From positions 5,952,001 to 6,016,000 of the forward strand of contig NZ_CP113529.1 of the NCBI RefSeq assembly GCF_026723865.1: a DNA stretch of 64,000 nucleotides. Direction: 5' to 3'. Position numbers and translations under genes: made by a program. Origin of the DNA: Mycobacterium sp. Aquia_216. GTDB lineage: Bacteria; Actinomycetota; Actinomycetes; Mycobacteriales; Mycobacteriaceae. This document shows positions 48,365-56,541 of this stretch, piece after piece. The stretch's first letter is position 1. The number at the start of each line of letters is the position of its first letter. The notes beneath the pieces were generated by a model. It searched no databases. It was not told the DNA's origin and saw only the letters and a program-made list of their open reading frames with translations.

Positions 48365-48745
48365 CTACGCGCACCGCTGCGGCTCGGCCTCGCACAGCGG
48401 CGTCGCACCGCGGAAGCGATAGCGGTGTGCCGACACCCAGTGATAGATGGCGTTCTGCACCGCGCCAACGCCGGGGATTCGGTAGATCCAGAGCGGGGCG
48501 CGGGTGCCCAGTGACGCGGCCAGAGCGGCATTCATCGCGTGCGCTCCGTCGAAGATCGCGCCGGAAGAGTCCACCCACCATGCCGATTCCAGCATTCGGT
48601 CGTCGGTAACCCCGAGCCGGTCGGCCATCCCGGGTGCTTGCATCGGTTCGATGCGCAGCATGCCAGTCCGATCCCACCGAACGAGCGCGTTGGCCGCCCG
48701 GGTACACACCCCACACCGGCCGTCAAAAACTAGTACGCCGTGCAT
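48365..48745 (-). CDS. DCC-family thiol-disulfide oxidoreductase-like protein (DUF393)
   Basis: 126 residues. The N-terminus has the family signature DGRCGVC (residues 8-14), a redox CxxC within a thioredoxin-like fold, followed by the conserved acidic and Trp-rich parts (ESAWWVDSSGAIFDGAHAM). DCC proteins are small cytoplasmic or membrane-associated oxidoreductases of unknown substrate. Start ATG 48745. Confidence 0.85.
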   Translation of the reverse strand: MHGVLVFDGRCGVCTRAANALVRWDRTGMLRIEPMQAPGMADRLGVTDDRMLESAWWVDSSGAIFDGAHAMNAALAASLGTRAPLWIYRIPGVGAVQNAIYHWVSAHRYRFRGATPLCEAEPQRCA

Positions 48746-48769
48746 CCATCGATTGTATTTCTCGACGCG

Positions 48770-49072
48770 CTAAGCACAATCGGTGCAAATGGGCAGCCCC
48801 GAGCTGGACAGGAGCATCCGGTGTCGGTGCTGAACCAGGAAGCAGCTCGTGCAGGTGAACTCGTCGGACTGCTGCGGAATCACCGTCACGGCCAGTTCTT
48901 CACCGGACAAATCCGCGCCGGGCAGCTCGAAGAAGTGCACATCGTTGGGGTCCTCGTCGACCACTGCCGTGGATGGCCCCGACAAGTTGGGATCCAGTTG
49001 TCGTAGCTCGGACGGCTCCTGGTTGTCGATGTCGGTCACTCGGCGCGCGTCGTAGTCGCTGGCAGTCTTCAT
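48770..49072 (-). CDS. DUF4193-type small protein with four-cysteine zinc site
   Basis: 100 residues. The C-terminus carries the family core FELPGADLSGEELAVTVIPQQSDEFTCTSCFLVQHRHRM...ICTDCA, with two CxxC pairs. ATG 49072 is preferred over 49078 because AGGAAGG lies seven bases upstream. Mycobacterial DUF4193 proteins are often highly expressed, but no function is known. A SigF-like promoter lies upstream (see 49140-49165). Confidence 0.85.
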   Translation of the reverse strand: MKTASDYDARRVTDIDNQEPSELRQLDPNLSGPSTAVVDEDPNDVHFFELPGADLSGEELAVTVIPQQSDEFTCTSCFLVQHRHRMLLSSSGLPICTDCA

Positions 49073-49139
49073 GGGCATACCTTCCTGCTGAATGGGGCGG
49101 GATGACGCACGTCCGATGTACTCCCCCGTGGCAAAGTCG

Positions 49140-49165
49140 ATACCCCAATCTGGGGCCCCCCACAC
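49140..49165 (-). promoter_or_regulatory. Candidate SigF-type promoter of the DUF4193 gene
   Basis: The minus strand has GTGT (49165-49162), a 16-base spacer, then GGGTAT (49145-49140). The mycobacterial SigF consensus is GTTT-N15-17-GGGTAT, so the -10 matches fully and the -35 has one mismatch. It would start transcription about 60 bases before the DUF4193 start. Confidence 0.45.
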
Positions 49166-49241
49166 TGGTCAAACCGAAGAAAATTGCGTACCCGACAATC
49201 GAGGGCGCGGGGCACCCCGCTGCAGGCCCGAGCGCACATGA

Positions 49242-49529
49242 TCAACTGCTCGGCGGGGGCGTCGGGGCGATCGAACCCGCCGCGGCGAGCTGCAGTTCGG
49301 CCTCGTGGGCGTGAATCTGCCATCCCAAGCCCGCAGCGCCGAAGACGACCGCCAGAATCACGGCCACCGCCGCTATGCCACCGCCACCCGCCGCCAACTC
49401 ATACAGCCCAAAACTCAAGGCGGTCACCGCGACTGCGACCGCGACCACGCCGGGAACGTTTGCGGTGTTTTTCAGCGATTCGCCGGCACGCTGATGCGTC
49501 GTCGGTGCGTGGTCAACCGGATAATCCAT
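49242..49529 (-). CDS. UsfY-like small membrane protein
   Basis: 95 residues with an N-terminal motif (PVDHAPTTHQRAGESLKNTANVPG) close to that of mycobacterial UsfY proteins, whose namesake is the gene next to the anti-sigma factor usfX and sigF in M. tuberculosis. Two hydrophobic segments follow (VVAVAVAVTALSFGLYEL and IAAVAVILAVVFGAAGLGW). GAGGGG precedes ATG 49529. Its presence next to rsfB and a stressosome fits a SigF-linked stress role. The call rests on motif memory. Confidence 0.6.
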   Translation of the reverse strand: MDYPVDHAPTTHQRAGESLKNTANVPGVVAVAVAVTALSFGLYELAAGGGGIAAVAVILAVVFGAAGLGWQIHAHEAELQLAAAGSIAPTPPPSS

Positions 49530-49588
49530 CTCAACCCCTCACGAAATGCGTCGTGTTCTAACGCCGTTCACGTTCGGGGGGTGCGTTC

Positions 49589-49613
49589 GGTTCAAAGCCC
49601 TGCAGACGGGTAT
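49589..49613 (+). promoter_or_regulatory. Weak candidate SigF-type promoter of the HAD hydrolase
   Basis: The plus strand has GGTT (49589-49592), 15 bases, then GGGTAT (49608-49613), ten bases before the ATG at 49623. If real, the transcript would be nearly leaderless, which is common in mycobacteria. The -35 is weak. Confidence 0.3.
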
Positions 49614-49622
49614 GCCGCAGCG

Positions 49623-50297
49623 ATGACTGTTCCCGCTGTCCTGTTCGACGTGGACGGAACCCTGGTCGATTCCAACTATCTGCACGTCTACGCCTGGCAG
49701 CGAGCCTTTGAGTCGGAAGGCATCTCGGCGGCGGCCTGGCACATCCACCGCTGCATCGGGATGGACGGCTCGAAGCTGGTGCGCACCCTTTCCGACGACG
49801 CCCCGGCGGATGTGCAAGAACGGCTCAGTGATGCACACAGCCGCTACTACCGGCAGCTCTCGTCCCTGCTGGCACCGTTGCCGGGCGCCCGGGAGTTGCT
49901 GCGCCGCGTCGCCAATCTGGGCCTGCAGGTAGTACTGGCCAGTTCGGCACCCGAGGACGAACTCGAGATGCTGCGCAAGGTGCTCGGCTGCGATGACGTG
50001 ATCGCAGCGGCGACATCGTCCCGCGACGTCGACACCGCCAAGCCCGAGCCGGGAATCGTGCAGGTGGCGCTGGACCGGGCCGGAGTGGCACCCGGGGACG
50101 CGGTGTTCGTCGGCGACGCAGTCTGGGACGCACATGCCGCCAAGGCCGCCGGGGTACCGTGCATCGGAGTGCTGAGCGGCGGCATCGCCGACAGCGAATT
50201 GCAGGCGGCCGGGGCGTCCCCGATCTTCGCCGACCCGCAGGATCTCCTGGATCATCTGGAATCCACCCGCATCGCGGCGCTCGCGCACCGCCGTTGA
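49623..50297 (+). CDS. HAD-superfamily hydrolase (beta-phosphoglucomutase/phosphoglycolate phosphatase-like)
   Basis: 224 residues. The nucleophile motif FDVDGTLVDS has D9 and D11; ASSAPEDEL is motif II; KPEPGI is motif III and FVGDAVWD is motif IV. An inserted cap domain between motifs I and II places it in the C1 phosphatase group. The substrate is unknown. ATG 49623 fits the family start; the open frame further upstream is not conserved in kind. Confidence 0.87.
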   Translation: MTVPAVLFDVDGTLVDSNYLHVYAWQRAFESEGISAAAWHIHRCIGMDGSKLVRTLSDDAPADVQERLSDAHSRYYRQLSSLLAPLPGARELLRRVANLGLQVVLASSAPEDELEMLRKVLGCDDVIAAATSSRDVDTAKPEPGIVQVALDRAGVAPGDAVFVGDAVWDAHAAKAAGVPCIGVLSGGIADSELQAAGASPIFADPQDLLDHLESTRIAALAHRR

Positions 50298-50300
50298 CTG

Positions 50301-50801
50301 CTATTCGCCGTGGGTGCGCAGCGACAGCGGTAACAACCACCAAAAGGTGGTGAACAGCGTGAGCGCACACGCTCCCGCAATCAGGCCCGCCGTCGTCCCG
50401 GCAACCGCGACAAAGATGATGACCGTTACCCCGGTCAGCGCCAGCCCGAGCAGCGCCAGCCCGGCATAGGCACAGCGGTGCGCGGCCGACACGAGAACCT
50501 GCAGGCGATGCCGCCGAAACAGCAGCCGATGAATGCCGACCGGGGCGATCAGCAGCACCGTCGCTCCCACCGAACATCCCACCGTCACCAGATATGCGAT
50601 CCGCATCTCGTGGTCGAGCACGTCGAACCGCTGCTGGAACGGCAGCGTCAAGAGGAAACCGGTGAGCAGCTGGACGCCGGTCTGCACGACGCGCAGCTCC
50701 TGCAACAGGCTGTTCCAGTTGCGATCCAGCCGCTCGGTTTCGGTTTCGCCACGCGTGTCGCGATCCCAGCGCTGGTCGTCCTCCGGGTGATCGACATCCA
50801 T
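50301..50801 (-). CDS. DUF6328-type membrane protein
   Basis: About 166 residues. The N-terminal charged part and ELRVVQTGVQLLTGFLLTLPFQQRFDVLD match DUF6328, followed by three or four membrane helices. Start could be the Met at 50801 (MDVDHPEDDQ) or 50813; no strong ribosome site decides. Function is unknown. Such genes are often found near stress genes in actinobacteria. Confidence 0.7.
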   Translation of the reverse strand: MDVDHPEDDQRWDRDTRGETETERLDRNWNSLLQELRVVQTGVQLLTGFLLTLPFQQRFDVLDHEMRIAYLVTVGCSVGATVLLIAPVGIHRLLFRRHRLQVLVSAAHRCAYAGLALLGLALTGVTVIIFVAVAGTTAGLIAGACALTLFTTFWWLLPLSLRTHGE

Positions 50802-50950
50802 GTTCGCGATCATCGCACCGAACGCGGCGGCCGCGTTTGCAGGGCACGCCAGCAAACCATGCGCCGGGCAGCAGGTGATCCTGCTGCTCACCGACGTTGT
50901 CCGTTAGAGGACATCGCCACACAGGTCGGCCCGCCGACGGTGTGCCGTAG

Positions 50951-51402
50951 CTGGCGCAGGCCGGTACCCGCGCCCTGGGCCAGCAGTTCACCTTGTCGGT
51001 CGTTCCGTTCGCCGACAGCTATATCGCTCGGGAGAAAGCGCGGCTGCGCGAGGTCGACGCCGCCGTCGACTTGGCCCGGGCAACCGCGATGATCTGGCCG
51101 ACGTCGACAGGTGGATCTGGAGCGCACTGGCCACGGCCGCGCTCGTGGAAACACTGCTGAGGCGAGGCGCTGGCCAAAGACGTCGAGGATGCGCGGTCCG
51201 CGATCGACCGACTCAGCGCCGCGCCGACCGACGCCGGGTATGTGCTGAATGAAATCACCGTGCTTCGGTTGCGGACGTTACTGGCCCAACCTGGCGGGCA
51301 CGGCGCCGCGTACCGGGCGCATCGGGATAGCTATCGGGCGATGGCTACCTCGCTCGACTTCACGGGCATATCGCCATCGCCGAGGCTACGACGTGGGAGT
51401 GA
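50951..51402 (+). pseudogene. Frameshifted relic of a cyclase/ATPase-type regulator C-terminus
   Basis: Three frames in turn read as one protein end: LAQAGTRALGQQFTLSVVPF...AAVDLARATA, then DLADVDRWIWSALATAALVETLLRRGAG, then DARSAIDRLSAAPTDAGY...YRAHRDSYRAMATSLDF, and finally GHIAIAEATTWE before a TGA at 51400-51402. Phrases such as VETLLRRG, AAPTDAGYVLNEI and YRAMATSLDF..GHIA.AEA are typical of the last 150 residues of large mycobacterial adenylate cyclase/ATPase/TPR regulators. At least three frameshifts are needed and no upstream catalytic part remains. This explains the 500-base stretch without an open gene. Confidence 0.72.
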
Positions 51403-51404
51403 CG

Positions 51405-51773
51405 TCAGCGGTTGAGTTTGCCGTCTCGCACTCCGGTCAAGGCGTCGTCCAGCGTCGGATACAGCGGGAACGTCTTGTCCAAACCGGTCAGGTGGATCGG
51501 GCGTCTGGTCGCCGGACCCCGCGCGACCACGCCAAACTCCGCCGACTTGCCGAGTTTCTCGTAGGTCGCCGCCAGGATCTTCAGTCCGACCGAGCCGAGG
51601 AACTCCACCGCGGAAAGATCGATGACCAGCGCCGACGGCCCTTCGGCTACGACCGTGCCGATGGCCTGCTCCAGGGCCGGAGCGGTGACCAAATCGATTT
51701 CACCGCTCACACTGACCACGGAGACCCCATCGTGGTCCGCAACCAACGTGGTGATCGAATCAGGAGCTGACAA
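51405..51773 (-). CDS. rsfB: Anti-anti-sigma factor RsfB
   Basis: 122 residues, a single STAS domain (SpoIIAA-like), matching Rv3687c in length and place. The phosphorylation serine is S61 in EFLGSVGLK, the same number as in M. tuberculosis. RsfB binds the anti-sigma factor UsfX (RsbW) when dephosphorylated and frees SigF. The start is TTG 51773 with GAAGGA six bases upstream. It ends next to the pseudogene and faces away from the stressosome operon. Confidence 0.92.
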   Translation of the reverse strand: MSAPDSITTLVADHDGVSVVSVSGEIDLVTAPALEQAIGTVVAEGPSALVIDLSAVEFLGSVGLKILAATYEKLGKSAEFGVVARGPATRRPIHLTGLDKTFPLYPTLDDALTGVRDGKLNR

Positions 51774-51932
51774 TGGCGATCCTTCGTCCGGGCCTTAATT
51801 GTGGTGCAAGCCTAACCTGCCATGCGAACTGCGAGAAGAAGAAGACCTCAACACCTGCCCCGCGTCCAATCAGGCTAGTCTCCCCATAGAACGTGCGCAC
51901 TGCGGAGCGCGACGTGGCACCCGGGAGGCCAG

Positions 51933-52814
51933 ATGTCAGATTCCAGCAGCACCGGCACGACCGCAAGTATCTCCAGCGAAGGTCTTCTTCCCCAGTTAGT
52001 TCAGCATTTGCGGCAGAACCGCACCGCGTTGCGCGAGGAGTGGGCCCGCCGGATCACCGAGGCGGAATTGCTGACCGCGATGACGCCCGAGGAGATTTTT
52101 TCCGAGGCTACCGCCGTCTACGACAACTACGTCGAGGTGCTCGAGACGGGTAGCGTCGAGGCGCTGCAGGACTACGCCCGCGACCTGTCGGAACGCATCA
52201 TTCCGCGCGGGGTGGAGACGGACGAGGTGCTCGGTATCGTGCTGCTGCTGCGCGACGTCCTGGCCCGCTCGCTGTTCGAGAAGTACCAGACCGACTTCGA
52301 CATGCTCAACCGGGTGCTGGACGCCTACGAGCCGGCGGCCAACCGCATCGCCAATACCGTGGGCGTGTCGTTCGTGCAGGAACGTGAGCGGATCATCCGC
52401 CAGCAGCAGGAAGCCATCCGCGAGCTCTCGACACCGGTGCTGCAGGTGCGTGAGCAGCTGCTGATTCTGCCCATCATCGGTGTGCTGGACAGTCAGCGCG
52501 CCCGTCAGGTGACCGAACAGCTGCTGCGGGCCATCCGCGCCAACCGCGCAAAGGTCGTGGTCATCGACATCACCGGTGTGCCGACGATCGACTCCACCGT
52601 GGCAAACCACCTGGTACAGACGGTCGACGCGTCCGGGTTGATGGGTGCCAGCGTGATCATCACCGGCTTATCCTCGGAAATCGCCCTGACGCTGGTGACG
52701 ATCGGCCTGGACCTGTCGAAGATGAACGCCGTCGGTGACCTGCAGGGTGGTATCGAGGAAGCCGAGCGCCTGTTGGGCTACGAAGTCACGCGCACCGGCG
52801 AGCAGACCGGGTGA
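51933..52814 (+). CDS. RsbR-type stressosome sensor/scaffold (STAS protein)
   Basis: 293 residues. An N-terminal helical domain (residues 20-155, RsbRD type) and linker helix precede a C-terminal STAS domain (165-285). The two phosphorylation sites known in Bacillus RsbR (T171 in DTERA, T205 in DT-V-A) line up with S187 in LDSQRA and S221 in IDSTVA, so both are serine here. RsbR proteins build the stressosome core with RsbS and hold RsbT until stress. GGGAGG precedes ATG 51933. First gene of a five-gene operon. Confidence 0.9.
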   Translation: MSDSSSTGTTASISSEGLLPQLVQHLRQNRTALREEWARRITEAELLTAMTPEEIFSEATAVYDNYVEVLETGSVEALQDYARDLSERIIPRGVETDEVLGIVLLLRDVLARSLFEKYQTDFDMLNRVLDAYEPAANRIANTVGVSFVQERERIIRQQQEAIRELSTPVLQVREQLLILPIIGVLDSQRARQVTEQLLRAIRANRAKVVVIDITGVPTIDSTVANHLVQTVDASGLMGASVIITGLSSEIALTLVTIGLDLSKMNAVGDLQGGIEEAERLLGYEVTRTGEQTG

Positions 52815-52836
52815 GCAGAACGAACGCGGGCGCCAG

Positions 52837-53226
52837 ATGCCAGTACCCATCCTGAAACAGGGCTCTATTCTCATCGCCACCGTGCAGGCGGCCCTTTCCG
52901 ACTCCGACACGGAACGACTGCGGTACGACCTGATGGAGCGGGTCAGCCGGTTCCGCGCGCAGGGCATCATCGTCGACGTCACCGCCATCGACGTGATGGA
53001 TTCATTCGCCGCCCGGTCACTGCGGACGATCGCGCACATGACCCGGCTGCGCGGCGCCAATACCGTGATCGTGGGTCTGTCCCCAGAAGTCGCATTCGCG
53101 ATGGTCCAGCTGGGGCTGACCTTCGATGACATGCACACCGCCCTGGATCTCGAAGAAGGCATCGCGTTGCTGAATCGTCAACGCGGGCTGAGGAAATCAA
53201 CGATCGGGCGCGACGGTGGCGTGTGA
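52837..53226 (+). CDS. Stressosome STAS protein RsbS
   Basis: 129 residues, a single short STAS domain. The phosphorylation serine is S56 in DVMDSFAARS, equivalent to S59 of Bacillus RsbS. Together with RsbR it forms the icosahedral scaffold that binds the kinase RsbT. ATG 52837 gives MPVPILKQGSILI, the family start; the gene lies 22 bases after the RsbR gene and overlaps the next gene. Confidence 0.9.
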   Translation: MPVPILKQGSILIATVQAALSDSDTERLRYDLMERVSRFRAQGIIVDVTAIDVMDSFAARSLRTIAHMTRLRGANTVIVGLSPEVAFAMVQLGLTFDDMHTALDLEEGIALLNRQRGLRKSTIGRDGGV

Positions 53227-53626
53227 CATCGTCGTCGACATCAACAACCCCGACGACATCGTCGACGCCCGCAAAGCAGGACACCAGCTCGCGCTAGACC
53301 TCGGCTTCACGCTTACCGACGTCACCATGATCGCCACCGCCATCTCCGAAATCGCACGAAATATCACCAGCTACGCGGGTCGCGGCGTCGTACGGGTCAT
53401 GGTGGCCGAGCGCGAGAACCGCCAGGCGTTGGTGGTTCGCGCCGAGGACGACGGTCCGGGCATCGCCGACATCGAGCGGGCGATGGAGGACGGGTACTCG
53501 ACCGGTCGCGGGTTGGGCATGGGCTTGCCGGGGGCGCGCCGTTTGATGGACCGACTGATCGTGGAATCCGCACTCGGCAAGGGGACGGTCATCGAGATGT
53601 GGAAGTGGGTTCCCGGCCGTGCGTGA
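53216..53626 (+). CDS. Serine kinase RsbT
   Basis: 136 residues of the GHKL (HATPase) family. The N box is SEIARN (N49), the G1 box is DDGPGI (78-83) and the G2 box is GLGMGLPG (99-106). RsbT phosphorylates RsbR and RsbS after stress, then leaves the stressosome to activate an RsbU-type phosphatase. GTG 53216 overlaps the RsbS stop by 11 bases, and the end overlaps RsbX by eight bases, so the four proteins are translationally coupled. Confidence 0.92.
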   Translation: MACDIVVDINNPDDIVDARKAGHQLALDLGFTLTDVTMIATAISEIARNITSYAGRGVVRVMVAERENRQALVVRAEDDGPGIADIERAMEDGYSTGRGLGMGLPGARRLMDRLIVESALGKGTVIEMWKWVPGRA

Positions 53627-54245
53627 AAACGGACGACTAGGACCGATCGAGTGGGCGAACGTGGGGCGCCCACTACCCGGCGAGAACACCAGCGGCGACC
53701 GCAAGATCGCGACCGGTATCGACGACGGTGCCGCGCTGTTCGGTGTAATCGACGGCCTCGGTCACGGTCCTGACGCCGCGGCCGCCGCGACGCGCGCCGT
53801 CGATGCGTTGCAGCGGTCCGCGGGCGAGCGGCTGGAAGTCCTGGTGCAGCTCTGTCATCGCGTGTTGGACGGAACCAGAGGAGTCGCGATGACCTTGGCG
53901 CGGGTGGATTTCGCGGCCAATACACTCACCTGGACCGGGGTCGGAAACGTCAGCGCCCACCTCGTCTCCAAGGATGTGACCGGCGTCCACATTCGATCCA
54001 GTGCGCGCCTCGCCGCCGGCATCGTCGGCTATCGAATCCCGGAAATCCGGCCTGCCCAGGTGGTTTCGCTGCGGGTCGGCGACTTGATCGTCCTAGCCAG
54101 CGACGGTATCGCCGAGGATCATCTGGACCACATCGACTTCGCCGCTTCCGCCACGGTGATCGCCGACCACATTCTGACTAAACACGCAAAGGAAACCGAC
54201 GACGCCATGGTGCTCGCCGCACGTCACCGGGGAACCTCGACATGA
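53619..54245 (+). CDS. PP2C-type phosphatase RsbX
   Basis: 208 residues with a compact SpoIIE/PP2C phosphatase. Metal ligands lie in SGDRK (D27) and VIDGLGHG (D45), then ASDGI and ETDDAMV. RsbX dephosphorylates RsbR and RsbS after stress and resets the stressosome so RsbT can bind again. GTG 53619 overlaps the RsbT stop, and the end overlaps the next gene by four bases (ATGA). Confidence 0.9.
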   Translation: MRENGRLGPIEWANVGRPLPGENTSGDRKIATGIDDGAALFGVIDGLGHGPDAAAAATRAVDALQRSAGERLEVLVQLCHRVLDGTRGVAMTLARVDFAANTLTWTGVGNVSAHLVSKDVTGVHIRSSARLAAGIVGYRIPEIRPAQVVSLRVGDLIVLASDGIAEDHLDHIDFAASATVIADHILTKHAKETDDAMVLAARHRGTST

Positions 54246-56479
54246 CCACTGCAGAGGAGTTCCACACTCAATATCTCGCCGCGCTGCGAACCTATTTGGA
54301 CGCGAGCGACGATGACATCCTGACCGTCGCCCACGAGCTCGGCCGCCGGGCATTGCAAGAACAAATCAGCATGCTCGACATCATCGAGAACCACGTCCGG
54401 CTAGTCCTCGAACTGTCAAGGGACATCCAAATCGACGCACCGGTCGCACTGGAATTCCTGTTACAGACGCTGGCACCGCTCGACGTCGCGACTCGGGGCT
54501 TCCTTGACGGCACCAAGCGCTACGCCGAACAACGTGCCCGCGCCGATGGGCTTGCCGACCGCGACAAATTCCGCACGGCCCTGGTGAATTCGTTGCAAGA
54601 GGGTTTCTTCGTCGCGGATCAGGAAGGCTCCATCATCGAGATGAACAACGCCTTCATCGAGATTCTCGGCTATCCGGCCGAGGGCTTGCCCTACCGGTGG
54701 CCGCATCCATGGCTGGTCGACAAGAAGACCGCGCGAGAACACCAATCCCGCGTCCGGAGCGAGGGCGGCACCCAGTACGAGACTCCGATTCGACATCGAG
54801 ACGGGCATCTTGCCTGGGTGATGGTGAGCATTAACGCCGTCAAGGAAACCGACACCGACCAATCGGTTTTCGTGGGGACGATTCGCGACGTCACCGCGGA
54901 ACGGGCATTCGCCGCGCGAGAGAGCGCGGTCCTGCGCCTGGCCACCGCGGTGGCGATAGCCAAAAGCGTTGCAGAGCTGTTGGCGATCACCCTCGACGAA
55001 TGCCGTACGGCGATTGGCGTACAGCGCGTGATCGCCGTGACCTGGCCGTCCGGCGACGGCGAGCCTTCCGTTCAGGTGGCAGGCGAGCCCGCCGAAACAA
55101 CTTGGCGCGGAATGGATCCCTGGTTGCGCGACGTATTTCAGGACGCGCGCCAACAGCTGCCGCTGACCGCCAAAACCATCGAACGGCCGAACAAGCCCGG
55201 CAAGACGCAGGGATTGGTCGCGGTGTTGTCCGGCAGCGGAGACCTCGCCTTGTGGCTGGAGCTCGGTGCACCGCGCTGGATCAGCGCAGAGGATCGACTC
55301 TTGCTCACGGTGCTGATCGGTCACCTCAGTCTGGCCATGCAGCATGTCCGGCAGTTCGAGAGCGCCCGCGAGACGTCGCTGACATTGCAACGCGCGATGC
55401 TCCCACCGGTGGAGCCGCCGCCGGGCTTCGCGATGCGCTACGAACCCGCCGTCCCGCCGTTGGAAATCGGGGGCGACTGGCATGACGTGCTGCCGATCGG
55501 CGATCACCGCATCGGCATCGTCGTCGGCGACTGCGTGGGTCGGGGGCTTCCGGCCGCCGCGATCATGGGTCAGTTGCGCAGCTCGGCGCGGGCCCTGCTG
55601 ATCAACGGTGCCCAACCCGCGCTGCTGCTCGAGCAACTCGACCTGGCGGCATCGCTCATTCCGAATGCCTACTGCACCACCGTTTTTCTGGCGATCCTGG
55701 ATACCGAATCGGGCGTCTTGGAGTACAGCAACGCCGGTCACATGCCGGCGGTTGTCGCCGGACCGTCGGGCACCACGGTCTTGACGGATGCCCGGTCGGT
55801 GCCGCTCGCGGTCCTGCGCGACGAACCTCGCCCGCAGGTTTCCCGGCGACTGCCGTCCGGTTCGACGCTTATGGTGTTCACCGACGGCCTAGTCGAACGC
55901 AAGCACGAGTCACTTGACGACGGAATCATTCGCGCAGCAGATGTTTTGGTGGAGACGATGGCGTTGCCACTGGATGCCGTCGCGGATGCGGTGCTTCGTG
56001 AGCTGGCTCCGGCAACGGGATACGATGACGATGTGGCGATGGTGATATACCGACACCAGCAGGCGCCGCTGCGGATCGAAACAAACTCCATCGCAGACGA
56101 ATTGGCCAGTATTCGGCATCGCCTGGCCGATTGGCTCAGAGCCGCTGACGTCCCGCGGGAACTGGTCGACGACATCGTGCTGGTGGTCAACGAAGCGTGC
56201 ACCAACTGCGTCGAGCACGCGTACCGCGGGCACGGCATCGGGATTACCCTGCTCGAAGTGAAAACCGTAGACGGCGAAGTCCGCGCCCGCATCACCGACC
56301 ACGGTTCCTGGAAACCGCCGGCGATCAACCCGGGCAACAGCGGACGGGGCCTCATCCTGATGAGGGCCATCAGCGACACGATGGAAATCGACAGCACCCC
56401 CACCGGAACCACGGTCGACATCACGTTCCTGCTCCCGACAGGGTCTGCGGGGGTCGATCACTGGTCCGGCGGCCGCTAG
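54242..56479 (+). CDS. RsbU-N / PAS / GAF / SpoIIE phosphatase / HATPase fusion regulator
   Basis: 745 residues in one chain. An N-terminal helical domain like that of RsbU (1-95) is the expected RsbT docking part. A PAS domain (108-220, LQEGFFVADQEGSIIEMNNAF) and a GAF-like domain (230-370) follow, then a SpoIIE phosphatase (380-605) with LQRAMLPP, GGDWHD (410-415), VGDCVGRG (428-435), FTDGL (546-550) and DDDVA (595-599). The C-terminal ATPase (620-735) has N box NEACTNCVEH (N650), D687 and GRGL (701-704), as in RsbW-type kinases. It thus holds both the phosphatase that activates an anti-anti-sigma factor and the kinase that would inactivate it. Confidence 0.9.
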   Translation: MTTAEEFHTQYLAALRTYLDASDDDILTVAHELGRRALQEQISMLDIIENHVRLVLELSRDIQIDAPVALEFLLQTLAPLDVATRGFLDGTKRYAEQRARADGLADRDKFRTALVNSLQEGFFVADQEGSIIEMNNAFIEILGYPAEGLPYRWPHPWLVDKKTAREHQSRVRSEGGTQYETPIRHRDGHLAWVMVSINAVKETDTDQSVFVGTIRDVTAERAFAARESAVLRLATAVAIAKSVAELLAITLDECRTAIGVQRVIAVTWPSGDGEPSVQVAGEPAETTWRGMDPWLRDVFQDARQQLPLTAKTIERPNKPGKTQGLVAVLSGSGDLALWLELGAPRWISAEDRLLLTVLIGHLSLAMQHVRQFESARETSLTLQRAMLPPVEPPPGFAMRYEPAVPPLEIGGDWHDVLPIGDHRIGIVVGDCVGRGLPAAAIMGQLRSSARALLINGAQPALLLEQLDLAASLIPNAYCTTVFLAILDTESGVLEYSNAGHMPAVVAGPSGTTVLTDARSVPLAVLRDEPRPQVSRRLPSGSTLMVFTDGLVERKHESLDDGIIRAADVLVETMALPLDAVADAVLRELAPATGYDDDVAMVIYRHQQAPLRIETNSIADELASIRHRLADWLRAADVPRELVDDIVLVVNEACTNCVEHAYRGHGIGITLLEVKTVDGEVRARITDHGSWKPPAINPGNSGRGLILMRAISDTMEIDSTPTGTTVDITFLLPTGSAGVDHWSGGR

Positions 56480-56541
56480 CGTGGCGTCAAGCCGGCGCGC
56501 TTACACCGTTTGCGGCAACTCCGATCGTGGTATCCCACGGC

